In this document: positions 60,944 to 64,000 of the stretch, piece by piece
Position numbering within the stretch: the stretch's first letter is position 1
How the letters are laid out: each line of letters starts with the position of its first letter
Assembly: GCA_021806645.1 (NCBI GenBank)
Contig: JAJZQX010000019.1
Location: 1 to 64,000 of the forward strand
Direction of reading: 5' to 3'
Source: Myxococcales bacterium
GTDB lineage: Bacteria; Myxococcota; Myxococcia; Myxococcales; Anaeromyxobacteraceae
Length of the DNA stretch: 64,000 bases
Notes under the pieces: model-generated
The model's input: the letters and a program-made list of their open reading frames with translations, nothing else
Database searches by the model: none
Told to the model about the DNA's origin: nothing
Program-made: the position numbers and the translations under genes

Positions 60944-61960
60944 CTAAGACTTGGAGACCTCTGCCTCGTACCATCCAGCACACGCCTCGATGCCCTGCGC
61001 GACCAGTACCTCCGGCACGTAGCCGAGGAGGGTAGTCGCCCGCGAGATGTCGGCTAGGGAATGGTGTACGTCCCCTTCACGGAAGTTCCGATGCTCCAGC
61101 CCAGCCTCGGCCGCGGTCGGTTGGAGCCGTGTTGCAGCCCGCTTCATGAGTTCGAATAGCGCCTTGAGCGTGGTCCGCTCCCCACAGGCGACGTTGTAGG
61201 CACGCCCCATGGCCTCGGGCTTGTTGGTGGTAGCCGCTAGCAGGTTGGCCTGCACCACGTTCGCAACGTAGCAGAAGTCTCGGCTCGTCTCCCCATCGCC
61301 GTTCACGAAGGCCTGCTCGCCCGTGAAGAGGCAGCGGAACCATATTGGAATAACGGCGGCGTATGGGCCGTTCGGGTCCTGCCGTGGCCCGAAGACGTTG
61401 AAGTAGCGGAGTCCGATGAGTTCCAAGTCGTAGGCCAGGCCGAAGACGTGCGCGTAGAGTTCGTCGGCGAACTTGGTCACCGCGTACGGGGAGAGTTGGC
61501 GCCCCACCTGCGTCTCCACCTTCGGGAGCGTCGGGTGGTCCCCGTAGACCGAACTGGAACTCGCATAAACGACTCGCCGGATCCCTGCGCCACGGGCCGC
61601 TTGGAGCACGTTGAGGAAGCCAGTTACGTTTACCTCGTGGCTCGTGAGCGGATCCTTGAGCGAGCGGGGCACCGACCCGAGCGCTGCCTGGTGCAAGATG
61701 ACGTCGGCGCCCCGGCAGGCCTCGATGCACGCGACTGGGTCGCGGATGTCTCCCTCGATCAAGGAGAACCGGTCGGTCGCCCCGGCCGTGGCGATTTCCA
61801 GGTTGGCCCGAAGGCCGGTCGCGAAGTTGTCGAGACAGCGGACGCGCTGCCCCATCGCGAGAAGTTGCTCCACCAAGTGGGAGCCGATGAATCCGGCGCC
61901 GCCGGTGACCAGCCAGGTTCGTCCCTCGGCTGCGATTGCCTCACGCCAGGCGCCAGTCAC
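60944..61960 (-). CDS. WbpP-like UDP-N-acetylhexosamine 4-epimerase
   Basis: A 338-aa SDR: WLVTGGAGFIGSHLVEQLL, HQAALGSVPRSLKDP, YASSSSVYGDHPTLPKVE, YAVTKFADELYAHVF, DGETSRDFCYVANVVQANLL. The S-V-P-R-S and R-D-F-C-Y-V-x-N-V-V-Q-A-N stretches match WbpP-type UDP-GlcNAc/UDP-GlcNAcA epimerases. I chose the GTG at 61960, which overlaps the dehydrogenase stop (GTGA). Confidence 0.85.
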   Translation of the reverse strand: MTGAWREAIAAEGRTWLVTGGAGFIGSHLVEQLLAMGQRVRCLDNFATGLRANLEIATAGATDRFSLIEGDIRDPVACIEACRGADVILHQAALGSVPRSLKDPLTSHEVNVTGFLNVLQAARGAGIRRVVYASSSSVYGDHPTLPKVETQVGRQLSPYAVTKFADELYAHVFGLAYDLELIGLRYFNVFGPRQDPNGPYAAVIPIWFRCLFTGEQAFVNGDGETSRDFCYVANVVQANLLAATTNKPEAMGRAYNVACGERTTLKALFELMKRAATRLQPTAAEAGLEHRNFREGDVHHSLADISRATTLLGYVPEVLVAQGIEACAGWYEAEVSKS

Positions 61961-63276
61961 GCCTTCACCACCCGGCACGGGAGCCCCTTCCCTTTGAATG
62001 TCTCGGCCATCAGGTTTCGGCTGTCGATGACCAGCCGGGTCTGAGCGTATAGGTCAGGTCGTCTGAAGGCGTCGTGGGCGGTGGACACGACCACTGCGTC
62101 GTATTGGGCGAAGGTGGACGCGTCGCACGCTACCGAGGCGAGGTGGAGTGCATGCTTTCGGCCGTGGCGGGCCTGCGGGAAGTGCGGATCGCAGTAGTCC
62201 ACCTGGGCGCCCATCTCCTGCAGCAGTTCGATGATCTCGTAGCTGGGCGACTCCCGGTCATCGTCCACGTTGGCCTTATAGGCGAGGCCGAGCACGAGCA
62301 GCCGAGCGCCCTTGAGCGCCTTCCCCTCGTCGTTCAGGGCGTGCATCGCCCTGTCCACCACGTATCGCGGCATGCGGGTGTTGATCTCTCCCGCCAGCTC
62401 GATGAAGCGGGCCCACTCCCCGTGCTCCGCGGCCTTCCATGACAGGTAGAAGGGGTCCAGGGGGATGCAGTGCCCGCCGAGGCCTGGCCCCGGGTAGAAG
62501 GGCATGAAGCCGAAGGGCTTGGTCTTGGCCGCCTCGATCACCTCCCAGATGTCGATCCCCATCTGGTCGAGGATCACCTTCAGCTCGTTCACCAGGGCGA
62601 TGTTGACGGAGCGGAAGATGTTCTCGAGGAGCTTGCTGCTCTCGGCCACCCGGGACGAGGAGACGGGGACCACTCGATCCATCGCCGCCGCGTAGAGCGC
62701 CACCGCCGCCTCGGTCGAGGGCGGGTTGACCCCGCCGACCACCTTCGGAATGGACTTGGTTGTGAAGTCTCTGCGTCCCGGGTCCTCGCGTTCGGGGGAG
62801 AAGGCCAGGAGGAAGTCCTTTGGGCACCGGAGGCCGGTCTTCTCCAGGATGGGCTGCACCTCGCCATCGGTCGTGCCCGGGTAGGTGGTGGACTCGAGGA
62901 TCACGAGCTGGCCTGGGCGGAGCCGCCTGGCAATCTCCTCGGCCGTCCGGTGGATGTAGGAGTTGTCTGGCTCCCGGTGGAGCCCGAGCGGCGTCGGCAC
63001 GCAGATGAAGATCGCGTCGCAGGCGCGCAGCCCGTCGAAGTCGCTGGAGGCGGTGAATCGGCCGCTCGCCACCGCTGCGGTCACCCGCTCAGGGCCGATG
63101 TGCTTGATGTAGGACTCGCCCCGGCGGAGCGCCTCGACCTTGTGCTCGTCCACGTCGAAGCCGGTGACGCGGAAGCCTGCCTCGCAGAAGACGAGCGCCA
63201 GAGGGAGCCCCACGTAGCCCTGGCCGATGACGCCGACCCGGGCCTCCCGGCTGGCGATGCCGTCGCTCAAGGTCAT
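61957..63276 (-). CDS. wbpA: WbpA-type UDP-N-acetylglucosamine 6-dehydrogenase
   Basis: A 439-aa nucleotide-sugar dehydrogenase: VGVIGQGYVGLPLALVFCEA, FICVPTPLG, PGTTDGEVQPILE, LAFSPEREDPG and the catalytic Cys in PGPGLGGHCIPLDPFYLSW. The GGHCIP form separates WbpA-like enzymes from the GGSCFP form of ugd at 22 kb. It makes UDP-GlcNAcA (or ManNAcA-type product), which the coupled WbpP-like epimerase would convert. No intein is present. I chose ATG 63276 with GAGG upstream. Confidence 0.88.
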   Translation of the reverse strand: MTLSDGIASREARVGVIGQGYVGLPLALVFCEAGFRVTGFDVDEHKVEALRRGESYIKHIGPERVTAAVASGRFTASSDFDGLRACDAIFICVPTPLGLHREPDNSYIHRTAEEIARRLRPGQLVILESTTYPGTTDGEVQPILEKTGLRCPKDFLLAFSPEREDPGRRDFTTKSIPKVVGGVNPPSTEAAVALYAAAMDRVVPVSSSRVAESSKLLENIFRSVNIALVNELKVILDQMGIDIWEVIEAAKTKPFGFMPFYPGPGLGGHCIPLDPFYLSWKAAEHGEWARFIELAGEINTRMPRYVVDRAMHALNDEGKALKGARLLVLGLAYKANVDDDRESPSYEIIELLQEMGAQVDYCDPHFPQARHGRKHALHLASVACDASTFAQYDAVVVSTAHDAFRRPDLYAQTRLVIDSRNLMAETFKGKGLPCRVVKA

Positions 63277-63386
63277 TCGATCCTCATTTCCATGCGGAAA
63301 TCCTACCACCGTGCGTCCCACTTGGCCCATGTCCTTCCCGGAAGTACACTCCTCAACCTCCCGTTGAACCCAAGCCAAGGATCCCG

Positions 63387-64000
63387 GTGCGAACCGCCGC
63401 CGTCGCCTTCATCTCAGCCGCCCTGCTCGCCCTGCTCGCCACCCCCTTGGTGCGCGACGCGGCCCTGCGGCTCGGTCTGGTGGACCACGGCCTCTCCTCC
63501 CGCAAAGTCCACGGCCGGCCCGTCCCTCGCCTCGGTGGCATCGCCATCGTCCTCGCCTTCATCGCCCCGCTCGTCGCCCTCCACTTCGTCAGCAGCGACG
63601 TCGGTCGCATGTTCTGGGCCACGCCGGTCCGCGCCGGCGCCCTCCTGGCCGGCGGCCTCATCATCGCGGCGCTCGGTGTCTACGACGACCTGCGCGGCAG
63701 CGGCGCCCGCACGAAGTTCGCCGTCCAGTTCGGCGTGGCCGCCTTCATGTACTGGGCCGGCTTCCGGATCGAGCAGCTCAGCCAGCCCTTCGGCCCGCCC
63801 ATCCAGCTCGGCCACCTGGCGCTCCCCGTCACGATGCTCTGGATCGCCGGGGTCATCAACGCCATGAACCTCATCGACGGGCTCGACGGGCTGGCCGGCG
63901 GTGTGGCGCTCATCGCGGTCGCCACGCCGTTCACGCTGGCGGCCGTCCAACACCAGCCGCTCATGCTCCTCTTCACGGCGGCGCTCGGCGGCGCCGTCCT
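63387..64000 (+). CDS. wecA: WecA/MraY-family initiating glycosyl-phosphate transferase (partial)
   Basis: The plus-strand frame from GTG 63387 (AAVAFISAALLALLATPLVR) runs 204 codons to the window edge. Motifs GLVDHGLSSRKVHGRPVPRL, GVYDDLRG (DD pair) and MNLIDGLDGLAGG identify the polyprenyl-phosphate HexNAc-1-phosphate transferase family. It loads the first sugar on the lipid carrier. The C-terminal third lies outside the window. Confidence 0.85.
   Translation, partial: MRTAAVAFISAALLALLATPLVRDAALRLGLVDHGLSSRKVHGRPVPRLGGIAIVLAFIAPLVALHFVSSDVGRMFWATPVRAGALLAGGLIIAALGVYDDLRGSGARTKFAVQFGVAAFMYWAGFRIEQLSQPFGPPIQLGHLALPVTMLWIAGVINAMNLIDGLDGLAGGVALIAVATPFTLAAVQHQPLMLLFTAALGGAV

Overview
The window is G+C-rich bacterial chromosome whose gene content points to a myxobacterium (Myxococcota), most likely Anaeromyxobacter or a close relative. 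The clues are an MglA-type GTPase, an ExbB-ExbD-ExbD motor of the AglR-AglQ-AglS kind, many hybrid sensor kinases, a compact chemosensory operon and near-saturated GC3 coding. This assignment is inference from gene content; no rRNA or other phylogenetic marker was seen, and I saw no tRNA or CRISPR array.

Region 1 (1-20.1 kb) is ordinary core-like sequence. It has the start of a probable IS110 transposase at the edge, a membrane PAS histidine kinase (minus), an MglA-like GTPase overlapping a PocR-domain kinase, thiL, a five-gene chemosensory operon (MCP, CheW, CheY, CheA, CheC), larB-larC (nickel-pincer cofactor), an NtrB-like kinase, a convergent 511-aa hydrolase-like gene, the ExbB/ExbD/ExbD motor, a divergent membrane pyrophosphatase and a LON-substrate-domain protein.

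Region 2 (20.1-43.2 kb) is the unusual part. It begins with a UDP-glucose 6-dehydrogenase gene interrupted by a full-length 475-codon intein placed directly before the catalytic cysteine, followed by a nucleotidyltransferase and a glycosyltransferase-methyltransferase fusion. Polysaccharide genes (gmd, fcl, an O-antigen-ligase-like gene) are then interleaved with toxin-antitoxin and defence-like modules: VapBC, PIN/RHH, an AAA ATPase, HTH proteins, HigBA, an AlbA-domain protein and AbiE. Much of this is decayed. Genes are internally deleted but keep both ends, toxins are broken more often than antitoxins, and six same-orientation copies of one 40-55 bp sequence (the 3' end of the ligase-like gene) lie between modules.

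Region 3 (43.2-64 kb) is an exopolysaccharide/O-antigen locus: a Wzc-type tyrosine kinase, two GT2 enzymes, a Wzx flippase, an FkbM methyltransferase, an ISAs1-type transposase with tandem repeats beside it, a GT4 enzyme, an EpsG-like polymerase, an AsnB-type amidotransferase, a UDP-sugar epimerase, two more GT4 enzymes, a WbpP-like epimerase, a WbpA-like dehydrogenase and, running off the end, a WecA-type initiating glycosyl-phosphate transferase. From about 45.5 to 61 kb base composition is visibly less G+C-rich, consistent with acquisition by transfer. Together these genes cover precursor supply (UDP-GlcA, GDP-fucose, UDP-HexNAcA), initiation (WecA type), assembly (GTs), decoration (AsnB, FkbM), export (Wzx), polymerisation (EpsG-like and ligase-like) and length control (Wzc).
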